Of a DNA stretch of 64,000 nucleotides, positions 36,458-45,076 are shown piece after piece. This stretch comes from Mycobacterium sp. ST-F2. Lineage in GTDB: Bacteria; Actinomycetota; Actinomycetes; Mycobacteriales; Mycobacteriaceae. The notes below the pieces were generated by a model. The model ran no database searches, was not told where the DNA came from, and saw nothing but the letters and a program-made list of their open reading frames with translations. Numbering within the stretch: position 1 is the stretch's first letter; each line of letters starts with the position of its first letter. A program made the translations under genes and the position numbers. The stretch is taken from positions 24,947 through 88,946 of the forward strand of contig NZ_JMHT01000027.1 in NCBI RefSeq assembly GCF_001905655.1. Reading direction: 5' to 3'.

Positions 36458-37594
36458 TCAGACAGTTACGGGCGACGCCAGCGCCCGCTCGACGGCGGCG
36501 GCCGCCAGGCCCAGGCCGGTGGTCATGCCGATCCCGGTGGTGACCGTCACGACGTGGGTGCGGTCCACCGGCTCCTCGATGAGGAACTCCTGCGCCGGGG
36601 CCGAGCAGTAGACGCCCTGCCAACGTTCGCTGACGTCGATATCGTTGACTCCGAACAGTTTTCGGGTTTGGTCGAGCAGGATGTCGAAGCCCTGCTCGGA
36701 CTGGAACGGCGCGGCCGCGACGTCCCGGATGTGGGTGTCGCCGATCAGCAGCGAGCCGTCGGGCTGCGGCGTGAACATCAGGTGCAGGTCGATGTCCACC
36801 GCGTCGGGGTGCTCGTCCTGCAGTCGTCGCGCGACGGCAGCGACGCTGGGCAGGTCCTCGAAACCCGCGTACCGCAGCAACGACCACCCGGTGAACAGCG
36901 GTGCCGCCAGCGTGAACGCCAACGGCAGCCTGGCCCGGATCATGTGCAGCCGGCAGCGCAGCAACCCGTCGCGCTCAGCCAGGCCGGGGAAGAGCCGGTC
37001 GATGTCGTAGTTGACTGCGATGAAGGTGGTTTCGGTGCGTATCGGTCCGCGCGAGGTATGCACGAGACCCGGCTCGAACCCGGAAGCCGCTGTACGCCAA
37101 TGGAAGTCGACGCCCTGCGATTCCAGCCACCGCGCGATGGACGGCGCCGCGGTTCGCGGATCGACCTGAAGGTCATTGGGCAGGTACATGCCCCCGACGA
37201 CGCGGGGATCGCGCACCGGTACGCGGTCGACCAGCTGCTGACGGTTGAGCAGGTGCACGTCACCACTGGGCCGGACGTCGGCGAATTCACGCATGACGGC
37301 CAGTTCGTCCTCGTGCCGGGCCACACAGTAGGTGCCCGCCTCCTTCGACCAGAACCCGGCTTGCCGGGACAGGTCCAGCCAGTGCCTGCGGCCGGCCCGG
37401 GCGTAGTCCAGCGCGACACCGTTCTGCGCGGTGATGCACGCGTGGCCGAAGTTCTGCACCGACGCCCCGACCACACCGGCGGCGTGATCGACCACCGCGA
37501 CTGCGAGTCCGCGACAGTGGGCGTGATAGGCGTGCGCAAGGCCGACGATTCCAGCTCCTACGACGACGACGTCGTAGCTCCGTTGATTTGGCAT
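36458..37594 (-). CDS. FAD-dependent amine oxidase, phosphonate-associated family
   Basis: A 378-residue DAO-fold flavoenzyme. The Rossmann motif is YDVVVVGAGIVGLAHA (residues 7-22) followed by GVVGASVQNFGHA. The C-terminal FAD site is VVTVTTGIGMTTGLGLAAAA near 348-367. The sequence fits the family annotated as phosphonate-associated FAD oxidoreductase, which travels with PhnX-like hydrolases and oxidatively deaminates aminophosphonates. ATG 37594 is chosen over 37630, because a TTGACA -35 and a CACTGT -10 on the minus strand place the transcript start at about that base (leaderless). First gene of the oxidase-hydrolase-(transporter) group. Confidence 0.86.
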   Translation of the reverse strand: MPNQRSYDVVVVGAGIVGLAHAYHAHCRGLAVAVVDHAAGVVGASVQNFGHACITAQNGVALDYARAGRRHWLDLSRQAGFWSKEAGTYCVARHEDELAVMREFADVRPSGDVHLLNRQQLVDRVPVRDPRVVGGMYLPNDLQVDPRTAAPSIARWLESQGVDFHWRTAASGFEPGLVHTSRGPIRTETTFIAVNYDIDRLFPGLAERDGLLRCRLHMIRARLPLAFTLAAPLFTGWSLLRYAGFEDLPSVAAVARRLQDEHPDAVDIDLHLMFTPQPDGSLLIGDTHIRDVAAAPFQSEQGFDILLDQTRKLFGVNDIDVSERWQGVYCSAPAQEFLIEEPVDRTHVVTVTTGIGMTTGLGLAAAAVERALASPVTV

Positions 37595-37601
37595 GGCAAT
37601 A

Positions 37602-37635
37602 ACAGTGCGGCACGTCCCCATAGTTGTCAATACAA
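37602..37635 (-). promoter_or_regulatory. promoter and GntR-type operator of the oxidase operon
   Basis: On the minus strand a consensus -35 TTGACA (37630 to 37625), a 17-bp spacer and CACTGT (37607 to 37602) point to a start at about 37594-37595, the ATG itself. The -35 is embedded in TTGTATTGACAA, the complement of TTGTCAATACAA (37624-37635), which matches the palindrome before the GntR gene at 10 of 12 positions. A repressor bound here would block the promoter. Confidence 0.55.
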
Positions 37636-37783
37636 GTTATGGGATATTTCAGTACTCATATATATAAGTGGAACGGCGTGTGAACTCATGGGAAACAAGC
37701 TCAAGGGCGTACTCCCCCGCCACGGGGCGACCGCCATGACAACATGGGCACCAGCACGCCACCCCAGCACCGAAGGAGCCGCC

Positions 37784-38542
37784 ATGGGGTACGCCGACGA
37801 ACTGTTCGATCTCACCGACCGGGTGGTCCTGATCACCGGGGGCAGTCGCGGCCTCGGCCGGGAGATGGCGTTCGCGGCGGCCCATTGCGGCGCCGACGTC
37901 GTCATCGCCAGCCGGAACCTGGAGTCGTGTCAGACCACTGCCGCCGAGATCATCGCCGAGACCGGCCGGGCCGCGCTGGCACACCAGGTGCACGTCGGCC
38001 GCTGGGGCGAGCTGGACGGCCTGGTGGACGCCGCCTATGACGAGTTCGGCAAGGTCGACGTGCTGGTGAACAACGCCGGGATGTCCCCACTGTACGAGTC
38101 GTTGGGCTCGGTGCCGGAGAAGCTGTTCGACGCCGTGGTGAACCTGAACTTCAAGGGGCCGTTCAGATTATCGGCGCTGGTCGGCGAACGTATGGTGGCC
38201 GACGGTGGCGGGTCGATCATCAACATCAGCTCGTCGGGCTCGCTGCGCCCGGACGCGTACATGCTGCCGTACGCCGCCGCCAAGGCCGGATTGAACACGC
38301 TCACAGAGGGATTCGCGAAAGCGTTCGGCCCGACGGTGCGGGTCAACACTCTGATGGCCGGACCGTTCCTCACCGACATCAGCAAGGCCTGGGGCGAGGA
38401 CACGTCGAACGCGTTCGGCTCACTGCCGCTGCAGCGAGCGGGTCAGCCTCGCGAAATCGTCGGCGCCGCACTCTTTTTGATGCCCGACGCGTCCAGCTTC
38501 ACCACGGGGTCCATCCTGCGGGCCGACGGCGGATTCGCTTAA
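37784..38542 (+). CDS. short-chain dehydrogenase/reductase (SDR)
   Basis: A 252-residue classical SDR. The cofactor motif TGGSRGLG is near residues 19-26, VLVNNAGMS near 93-101, the catalytic Ser in INISSSGS near 146, YAAAK near 166-170, and the C-terminal FTTGSILRADGGF end. GAAGGAG precedes the ATG at 37784. It is divergent from the oxidase operon with the palindromic site in between, so it could share regulation. A role in processing a carbonyl or alcohol from phosphonate breakdown is possible but unproven. Its TAA stop overlaps the opposing GGDEF gene stop. Confidence 0.88.
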   Translation: MGYADELFDLTDRVVLITGGSRGLGREMAFAAAHCGADVVIASRNLESCQTTAAEIIAETGRAALAHQVHVGRWGELDGLVDAAYDEFGKVDVLVNNAGMSPLYESLGSVPEKLFDAVVNLNFKGPFRLSALVGERMVADGGGSIINISSSGSLRPDAYMLPYAAAKAGLNTLTEGFAKAFGPTVRVNTLMAGPFLTDISKAWGEDTSNAFGSLPLQRAGQPREIVGAALFLMPDASSFTTGSILRADGGFA

Positions 38543-40935
38543 ACAGGCGAATGCCGGCTCCCGCCATCGACTTCCAAGCGATTGCGTCCGAGCCGCTTGG
38601 CCGCGTACAGCGCCAGGTCGGCACGACGCAGCAACTGGGAGGCCGCGGCGTCGGGATCATCGACCGTTACGCCGGCCGGCCACGCTGCGAGCCCCGCGGA
38701 GGCCGTGACACTGGGGCGGTCGCTGTCGTCGTCCCGCCGGCCGGTGACGGCCGCACGGACTTTCTCCGCGGTGTGGGTGGTCTCGGCATCACCGGCCAGA
38801 ATGACGGCGAATTCCTCGCCGCCCAGGCGGGCCGCGAAGCCGCCGCATTCGCCTGTCACGCCGCGCAGCTGATCGGCCACGGTGTACAGACATTCGTCGC
38901 CGGCCGGGTGCCCCAGGCGGTCGTTGTACTGCTTGAAATAGTCGACGTCGATCAGCAGCACCGCCGGTGCCACAACGGAACCCAGCCGCCCGTGCAGCTC
39001 GGCAATGAAGGCCCGACGGTTGGGCAGTCGGGTCAGCGGATCGGTGCTGCTGAGTTCTTCGAGAAGCCGCGAGCGACTCCAATCGAGCCGCCGGGACAAC
39101 TCCAGAAGGTAGGCGAAGCGCAAACAGACGAACACCATGAGGACGGTCGCGCAGATGGTCAAGAACTCATTGCCGGTGATGGGCAGACTGACCAGTTCGC
39201 AGACGATGATGCCGGTGGTGAGCGCAACCATCGACGGCATCAGCAAGCGGTAGACGATCTGTACGACGGCCAGGCTCAACAACACCGACACCGGCATCAG
39301 GTACGGGACGACATCGAACCCTTTGGGCGTCTGAATCGCCCGCTCGAACATCTGGGCAGACAGGATCACCGCGACCGCACCGACGTAGATCGGCGCCGAC
39401 CACACGCGCACCCGCATCCAACTCGTGCCTATCAGGGCGACGACTGCGGCGGGCGCGATACCCAGTCCGAGCGTGAGCCGCCCGAAAGTCGATGCCTCTG
39501 GCGGGATCTTGAGCAGTGACTCCTGAAACACAAAGATGAAGGCGCACACCAGAAGCAGGCCGATCATGATGAACCGCCGGGTGCGACGGCCCTGCGCCTC
39601 GTACTGGGCGAGAAACGCCGCTTCGTCCTGCGAGTCGACAAAACGCAGGGTGGACGTCGTCGTCCGGAGTTCAGGGGTTGTGCGTTGTCCGGGCGATGTG
39701 TCGGCGGTGAACGGTGTCGCGCGGTGCGGGTCTGCGGCGCGAATCATGTTGCGGTCATTGATAATCCGGTTCCGTCCCGCTGCTTTCGCCTGGTACAGGG
39801 CCCGATCGGCACGATCGATCAGCGTCTGGATCAGTCCAGACCGGCGCTCGGCGGTGAGCGGTCGCTCGTCCGACGGCACGACGATCTCGGCGGACCCGGC
39901 CGAGGCCGTGACCACCGCGCCGGCATCCGACCGCATGATGCGTAACGTGCCGATCGATTCGCGCAGTAGTTCTGCACGGGCGCGCGCCTTCTCCGGTGCG
40001 GTGCCGTGCCACATCACGGCGAATTCCTCGCCGGCGTAGCGAGCCGCGAACTCATGCCGCGTGTCGATCTGCTGACGCAGATGCGCGCCGATCGCTGCCA
40101 GGCACTCGTCGCCGGCGGCGTGCCCCAACCGGTCATTGAGGCTCTTGAACTCGTCGAGATCGAGAATGGCCAGCAGGACCGACTCTCCGACAGCAGCGGA
40201 TTCCACAGCCGCGTCCAGTGTTTCGTCGAAATATCGCCGGTTGGGAAGGCCGGTCAGGCTGTCGAGGCGGGTGAGCTCGTCGAGCTCGCGTTGGCGCAGC
40301 CAGGCATGGCGGCTGTTGTTCTCCAATTCGTACGCCGACGCCAGCGACACGCTGACGATCCCGGTGGACGCCATCAATTGGAAGAGGGTCGCGAAGGTGA
40401 CCGTGTTGAGGCTCAATTCGGCGACGGCGAGGCCGGCCAGGCCCAGCAGCATCGCCGGAACCATGACGGCGAACCGGATCTGCACGACCACCAGGCTCAT
40501 CAGGATGGTGACGGGAACGATGATCGGCAGCACGTCGATGCCGTGCTGCAAGCAGATGGTGCGCACCGCCATCATGCACGCGATGTCGAGGTAGGCCGCG
40601 ACCACGAACAGCGCCTGAGACCACCGGCGTACCGGACTGCTGGACCCGCTCAGCCAACGCAGGACCGCAGGGATCCCGATCGCGACAATCAGGAGCGGCC
40701 CCCACGCGAGCAGCTCGGGGGGCACCTTGAGCAAATACCGGTGGAACAGCAGGACCGCACCGACGCCCAGCAGCATCACGAGCCAGAGTTCCAAGCGGAG
40801 TGCGCGTCCCTGGTCGTCGAAGGCCGCCCGGAAGTCACGCTCGCCGTCCGAGTTCTCGCCTCTGGGAAATCTCCGTTCCTGCGCCTCTGGCACCACGCCA
40901 GGCGGAGCCCCGCCGCTGGTCGTACCCGATTTCAC
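38539..40935 (-). CDS. membrane protein with two tandem GGDEF modules
   Basis: A 798-residue protein built as two repeated units. Each has five or six transmembrane helices (about residues 50-205 and 445-605) followed by a diguanylate-cyclase domain. The first domain reads LTGLPNRRYFDETL then ARYAGEEFAVM; the second LTRLPNRRAFIAEL then ARLGGEEFAVIL. So one site is AGEEF and the other the canonical GGEEF. The units share openings (LLKVPPELLAWG and LLKIPPEASTFG), pointing to an internal duplication. No EAL domain. GTG start. It likely makes cyclic di-GMP, or the first unit senses or dimerises. Confidence 0.9.
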   Translation of the reverse strand: MKSGTTSGGAPPGVVPEAQERRFPRGENSDGERDFRAAFDDQGRALRLELWLVMLLGVGAVLLFHRYLLKVPPELLAWGPLLIVAIGIPAVLRWLSGSSSPVRRWSQALFVVAAYLDIACMMAVRTICLQHGIDVLPIIVPVTILMSLVVVQIRFAVMVPAMLLGLAGLAVAELSLNTVTFATLFQLMASTGIVSVSLASAYELENNSRHAWLRQRELDELTRLDSLTGLPNRRYFDETLDAAVESAAVGESVLLAILDLDEFKSLNDRLGHAAGDECLAAIGAHLRQQIDTRHEFAARYAGEEFAVMWHGTAPEKARARAELLRESIGTLRIMRSDAGAVVTASAGSAEIVVPSDERPLTAERRSGLIQTLIDRADRALYQAKAAGRNRIINDRNMIRAADPHRATPFTADTSPGQRTTPELRTTTSTLRFVDSQDEAAFLAQYEAQGRRTRRFIMIGLLLVCAFIFVFQESLLKIPPEASTFGRLTLGLGIAPAAVVALIGTSWMRVRVWSAPIYVGAVAVILSAQMFERAIQTPKGFDVVPYLMPVSVLLSLAVVQIVYRLLMPSMVALTTGIIVCELVSLPITGNEFLTICATVLMVFVCLRFAYLLELSRRLDWSRSRLLEELSSTDPLTRLPNRRAFIAELHGRLGSVVAPAVLLIDVDYFKQYNDRLGHPAGDECLYTVADQLRGVTGECGGFAARLGGEEFAVILAGDAETTHTAEKVRAAVTGRRDDDSDRPSVTASAGLAAWPAGVTVDDPDAAASQLLRRADLALYAAKRLGRNRLEVDGGSRHSPV

Positions 40936-40979
40936 CGCGTCACCTTACTGTGGGCCGGCCCCTTCGCCGCGCCGATTTC

Positions 40980-40992
40980 GTCAAATTTTGAC
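40980..40992. promoter_or_regulatory. 13-bp palindrome upstream of the GGDEF gene
   Basis: GTCAAATTTTGAC (arms GTCAA and TTGAC) lies 45 bases before the GTG start of the double-GGDEF gene, in the 99-base gap after the TetR gene. AT-rich symmetry in otherwise GC-rich DNA suggests an operator; nothing else supports it. Confidence 0.35.
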
Positions 40993-41034
40993 CCCGACGA
41001 AAGATTGAAGCCAGCAAACCCGGTTCGGTGACCG

Positions 41035-41679
41035 TCACCGCACCGCAGTGATGGTCCCCATCGACGCGACGGCGCGATCCCGGTCGTCGCCCATCCCGAC
41101 CAGAACGTCGATGACGAGCGGCCCGAGAATCTCGACCACGCCGTGCCCTTCATGACCGAAAAACCCTGCCATCTCCAGCATTACGGCACCGTGGATGACG
41201 CTCCAGATACGCCCGGCGATGGCCGCGTCGTCGCCGTCGCGGATGCGTCCCGCGTCGATCATCCGACGGACGGAAGCGCGCAGCGCCTGGAAGGACCCGT
41301 CGGAACCGCCGGCATGTCCGGTGACGGTCAGATCCTTGCGCTGAGTCAGCAGTGCGGCGGGCGCGACGGTGCCGAACATCAGTTGATATCGCTGCGGCTT
41401 GGCGATCGCGAACACGTAATACGCACGGCCCATCGAGAAGAAATCGGCCACCGGATCGTCGGTCTCGGGCACCTCCGTCAACGCCTGAGCGAACCGGTCG
41501 AACGCCTCACCCGCGATGGCGTCGACCACGCCCGTCATCGAACCGAAGTGGGTGTACACCACCATGGTCGACGTGCCGACCTCGGCAGCGAGCTTGCGCA
41601 CGCTCAGCGCCTGGAGGCCGTCGCGCTCCAGGATCGCGATACCGGCCTCGATCAACTGCCGACGGATATCGTCGCTCAC
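41035..41679 (-). CDS. TetR family transcriptional regulator
   Basis: A 214-residue regulator. The helix-turn-helix spans residues 4-52: LIEAGIAILERDGLQALSVR then VGTSTMVVYTHFGSMTGVVD. The C-terminal ligand domain (MGRAYYVFAIAKPQRYQLMF) resembles the WHG-type TetR domain. It starts with GTG 41679 and is divergent from the carotenoid oxygenase gene. Two identical-type 13-bp palindromes lie between the two starts, which makes it the very likely repressor of that gene and itself. Confidence 0.9.
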   Translation of the reverse strand: MSDDIRRQLIEAGIAILERDGLQALSVRKLAAEVGTSTMVVYTHFGSMTGVVDAIAGEAFDRFAQALTEVPETDDPVADFFSMGRAYYVFAIAKPQRYQLMFGTVAPAALLTQRKDLTVTGHAGGSDGSFQALRASVRRMIDAGRIRDGDDAAIAGRIWSVIHGAVMLEMAGFFGHEGHGVVEILGPLVIDVLVGMGDDRDRAVASMGTITAVR

Positions 41680-41694
41680 CCTTGCGCCCTTCTC

Positions 41695-41737
41695 ATAACA
41701 GTGTTATACCAGTAACCACAGCCGATAACACTGTTAT
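41695..41737. promoter_or_regulatory. twin TetR operators
   Basis: Two 13-bp perfect palindromes, ATAACAGTGTTAT (41695-41707) and ATAACACTGTTAT (41725-41737), differ only in the central base. Their centres are 30 bp apart, about three helical turns, allowing two dimers on one face. They fill the gap between the divergent TetR and carotenoid oxygenase genes; the second abuts the oxygenase RBS (GGAGG). Confidence 0.75.
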
Positions 41738-41749
41738 GGAGGTTCTGGG

Positions 41750-43195
41750 ATGACCAACCGCTACCTGGAAGGCGCCTTCGCGCCATTGCACGACGAGTAC
41801 ACCCTGACCGACCTGACCGTCACCGGCACCATCCCGGACTATCTGGACGGCCGCTATCTACGCAACGGCCCCAACCCGATCGGCGAGATCGACCCCGAGC
41901 TCTACCACTGGTTCATCGGCGACGGCATGGTGCACGGCATCCGCCTCCGTGACGGCAAGGCGGAGTGGTACCGCAACCGCTGGGTGCGCGGGCCTGTCAC
42001 CGCCGCCGCGCTCGGCGAGCCCATCCGCCCAGGACATTTCGGGCCATCGGGCATCGGCGCGAACACCAATGTGCTCGGCCACGCCGGAAAGACCCTGGCC
42101 CTGGTCGAGGGCGGCCTCGCCAACTACGAACTCACCGAGGAACTCGACACCGTCGGCGCCTGCGACTTCGACGGCACCCTCACCGGCGGCTACACCGCGC
42201 ACCCGAAGCGCGACCCGGAAACCGGTGAACTGCATGCGGTTTCGTACAGCTTCACCCGTGGCAACACCGTGCAGTACTCGGTGATCGGTACCGATGGCCG
42301 AGCCAGGCGCACTGTCGACGTCGAGGTCCACGGCAGCCCGATGATGCATGATTTCTCCCTGACCGAGCGGCACGTCATCTTCTACGACCTGCCGGTGAGC
42401 TTCGACGCCGGCATCGCCACGGAGATGGCCTCGGTGCCAAAGGCATTGCGGCTGCCGGCCCGACTTCTCATGTCCGCGTTGATCGGTCGGGTCAAGATTC
42501 CCGATCCGGTCACCGCCCGGCAGCCGAGTTTCCGCGCGACGGATCGCCGTTTCCCATACTCGTGGAACCCCAAGTACCCGGCGCGCATCGGCGTGATGCC
42601 CCGCGACGGAGGGAACGCCGACGTGCGCTGGTTCGACGTCGAACCGTGCTACGTCTTCCACCCGATGAACGCCTACGACTCCCCCGACGACAACACCATC
42701 GTCCTGGACGTGGTGCGGCACCCGAAGATGTTCGACACGGACCACATCGGCCCCAACGAGGGCCCGCCGACGCTGGACCGGTGGACCATCGACCTCACCG
42801 CCGGAAAGGTCCTCGAGGACCGCGTGGACGACCATCCCCAGGAGTTCCCGCGCGTCGACGAGCGCCTGACCGGCAAGCGCCACCGCTACGGCTACGCGCC
42901 GACGATAAGCGAGGGTGCCGGTGGGAGCGACACGTTGCTCAAGCACGACTTCGTCGGCGGCAACACCGCAACCCGTCACTTCGGTGCCGGGAAAGAACTG
43001 GGCGAGTTCGTCTTTCACCCGTCGTCGGCGACCGCCGCCGAGGACGACGGTGTGCTGATGGGCTTCGTCTACGACGCCCCGACCGACCGCAGCGAGCTGG
43101 CGATCCTCGACGCCCAGACACTGCAGGACGTCGCGAGCATCAAACTGCCGCACCGCGTGCCGGCCGGCTTCCACGGCAACTGGGTGCCCAGTTAG
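41750..43195 (+). CDS. carotenoid oxygenase (RPE65/CCD family)
   Basis: A 481-residue non-haem iron dioxygenase of the carotenoid cleavage family. The start is characteristic (YLEGAFAPLHDEYTLTDLTV, then YLRNGPNP). Four histidine ligands can be placed: TAHPKRD near residue 147, MMHDFSLTERH near 200, FHPMNAYD near 304 and the C-terminal HGNWVPS. It would cleave a C=C bond in a carotenoid, apocarotenoid or stilbene-like compound with O2. ATG 41750 follows GGAGG. It is probably repressed by the divergent TetR through twin operators. Its stop overlaps the opposing alkylsulfatase stop (TTAG). Confidence 0.92.
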   Translation: MTNRYLEGAFAPLHDEYTLTDLTVTGTIPDYLDGRYLRNGPNPIGEIDPELYHWFIGDGMVHGIRLRDGKAEWYRNRWVRGPVTAAALGEPIRPGHFGPSGIGANTNVLGHAGKTLALVEGGLANYELTEELDTVGACDFDGTLTGGYTAHPKRDPETGELHAVSYSFTRGNTVQYSVIGTDGRARRTVDVEVHGSPMMHDFSLTERHVIFYDLPVSFDAGIATEMASVPKALRLPARLLMSALIGRVKIPDPVTARQPSFRATDRRFPYSWNPKYPARIGVMPRDGGNADVRWFDVEPCYVFHPMNAYDSPDDNTIVLDVVRHPKMFDTDHIGPNEGPPTLDRWTIDLTAGKVLEDRVDDHPQEFPRVDERLTGKRHRYGYAPTISEGAGGSDTLLKHDFVGGNTATRHFGAGKELGEFVFHPSSATAAEDDGVLMGFVYDAPTDRSELAILDAQTLQDVASIKLPHRVPAGFHGNWVPS

Positions 43196-45069
43196 GGCGT
43201 GATGATGTTGAACGCCGGGTCGGGCCGGTCGATGGCGCCCAGCAGCGTGGGCAACGCAGTGGCGTCGCCTGTCACCTCGACACCCGGCGAGCTGGTGTCG
43301 CCCGCGGCAAACGCCAAGAGCCGCAACTTGTTCGCCAGCGTGACGGTGGCCTGTGCGGTACTCGGGTCGCCGGCGACGTTGCGGTACACCAGCACGCCGT
43401 TGCGCAGGGTCAGCCGGTAGTTGGTGGCGACGTCCTGGAACGTCACGTCGATGGCCAGGTTCAGGTCCCACGCCCGCGGGCCGTTGATGTTGATCGCGAA
43501 GGTGTCGAACATCTGCTCCGGGCTGAGCTGCGCCAGCAAGGTCGGTGAACTGGCCTGCGTCGGGGTGCCGAAGTTCCCGACCCGAAGTTCCGTGGCACCC
43601 GACAGGAAGAAGTTGCGCCACACGGCGTTCTCGGCGCCGTAGGCCATCTGCTCCAGGGTGTCCGCGTACAGCTCACGGGCCGCGGCGTGGTGCTCGTCGG
43701 TGAAGATCGCGTGGTCCAACAGGGTTACCGCCCAACGGAAGTCGCCCTCGTCGAACGCGCCCTGCGCCAACTCGACCACCCGGTCGATGCCGCCCATGGC
43801 CGCGACGTAGCGCGGCGCCGCGGCGGCCGGCGGGTGCTGCCAGAGCCGCCCCGGGTTGCCGTCGAACCAGCCCATGTAGCGCTGGTAGACCGCCTTGACG
43901 TTGTGGCTGACCGAGCCGTAGTACCCGTGCGTGTGCCAGGCTTTCTCCAAAGCCGGTGGCATCTGGAAGGTTTCGGCGATCTCGATGCCGGTGTAGCCCT
44001 GGTTGAGCTGGCGCAGCGTCTGGTCGTGCAGGTAGGCGTACAGATCCCGTTGCAGCGACAGGTATTCGACGATGTTGTCCTGCCCCCACGTCGGCCAGTG
44101 GTGCGATGCGAAGACGACGTCGGCGCGGCCGGAGAAGGTGTCGATGGCCTCGGTCAGGTAGCCCGCCCAGCCGTGCGGGTCGCGGACCAGGGCGCCGCGC
44201 AGCGTCAGCAGGTTGTGCAGGTTGTGGGTGGCGTTCTCGGCCATGCACAGCGCGCGGAATTGCGGGAAGTAGAAATGCATCTCGGCGGGCGCCTCGGTGC
44301 CGGGCGCCATCTGGAATTCGATCTCGACGCCGTCGATGGTGTGCGTCTCGCCCGTCACCTTGATGTCGAGCGTCGGCACGATCAGTGCCACCTCACCCGT
44401 CGACCCGACCTGCCCCAGGCCGCAGCCGACCTGCCCCTGCGGACCGCGGTCGAGCGCCGCGCCGTACATGTAGCCCGCCCGCCGTGCCATTGCCGTTCCG
44501 GCATAGACGTTTTCCTGCACCGCGTGCTCGGTGAAACCTTCCGGCGCGATGACCACGACGTGGCCGGCGTCGACCTCAGCCTGCGACGTCACGCCCAGCA
44601 CACCGCCGAAGTGGTCGGCATGGCTGTGCGTGTAGATGACGGCCCGGACCGCACGGTCACCGCGGTGCGCGCGGTACAGCGCCAGCGCCGCCGCGGCGGT
44701 CTCTGTCGAGATCAGCGGATCGATGACGATGATGCCGGTGTCACTCTCGATAAAGCTGATGTTCGACAGGTCCAGGCCGCGGACCTGGTAGATGCCCGGT
44801 ACCACCTCGTAGAGGCCCTGTTTGGCGCACAACTGGGACTGCCGCCACAGGCTCGGGTGCACGCTGTCCGGTGCGTCGCCGTTCAGGAAGTTGTAGGAGT
44901 CGTTGTCCCACACCACTCTTCCGTCGGCCGCAGTGACGACGCACGGCTCCATCGCGGCGATGAAGCCACGGTCGGCGTCCTCGAAGTCCCGGGTGTCCGC
45001 GAAGGGGAGCGTCGCAGTGTGTGCGCGGTTGGCGGCGGCGATGGCATCTGTGGGCGGCTTCTGCTCCAT
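43192..45069 (-). CDS. alkylsulfatase (SdsA1/Rv3762c-like)
   Basis: A 625-residue metallo-beta-lactamase-fold alkyl sulfatase. The zinc motif THSHADHFGG is near residues 166-175 with further ligands in MAENATHNLHN and FASHHWPTWG. A helical dimerisation domain covers about 380-500 (YVAAMGGIDRVVELAQGAF), and the SCP-2-like C-terminal domain is about 515-625. Such enzymes cleave primary or secondary alkyl sulfates to release sulfate. No signal peptide is evident from ATG 45069. It is third in a putative operon behind a phosphotriesterase-like gene and a metallophosphoesterase, 7 bases from the latter. Confidence 0.93.
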   Translation of the reverse strand: MEQKPPTDAIAAANRAHTATLPFADTRDFEDADRGFIAAMEPCVVTAADGRVVWDNDSYNFLNGDAPDSVHPSLWRQSQLCAKQGLYEVVPGIYQVRGLDLSNISFIESDTGIIVIDPLISTETAAAALALYRAHRGDRAVRAVIYTHSHADHFGGVLGVTSQAEVDAGHVVVIAPEGFTEHAVQENVYAGTAMARRAGYMYGAALDRGPQGQVGCGLGQVGSTGEVALIVPTLDIKVTGETHTIDGVEIEFQMAPGTEAPAEMHFYFPQFRALCMAENATHNLHNLLTLRGALVRDPHGWAGYLTEAIDTFSGRADVVFASHHWPTWGQDNIVEYLSLQRDLYAYLHDQTLRQLNQGYTGIEIAETFQMPPALEKAWHTHGYYGSVSHNVKAVYQRYMGWFDGNPGRLWQHPPAAAAPRYVAAMGGIDRVVELAQGAFDEGDFRWAVTLLDHAIFTDEHHAAARELYADTLEQMAYGAENAVWRNFFLSGATELRVGNFGTPTQASSPTLLAQLSPEQMFDTFAININGPRAWDLNLAIDVTFQDVATNYRLTLRNGVLVYRNVAGDPSTAQATVTLANKLRLLAFAAGDTSSPGVEVTGDATALPTLLGAIDRPDPAFNIITP

Positions 45070-45076
45070 GCGCCCA

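Noticed and set aside
36344..37783. 480-codon upstream extension of the SDR frame
   Set aside because: The extension overlaps the oxidase and hydrolase genes on the other strand; the SDR has its own RBS and ATG at 37784.
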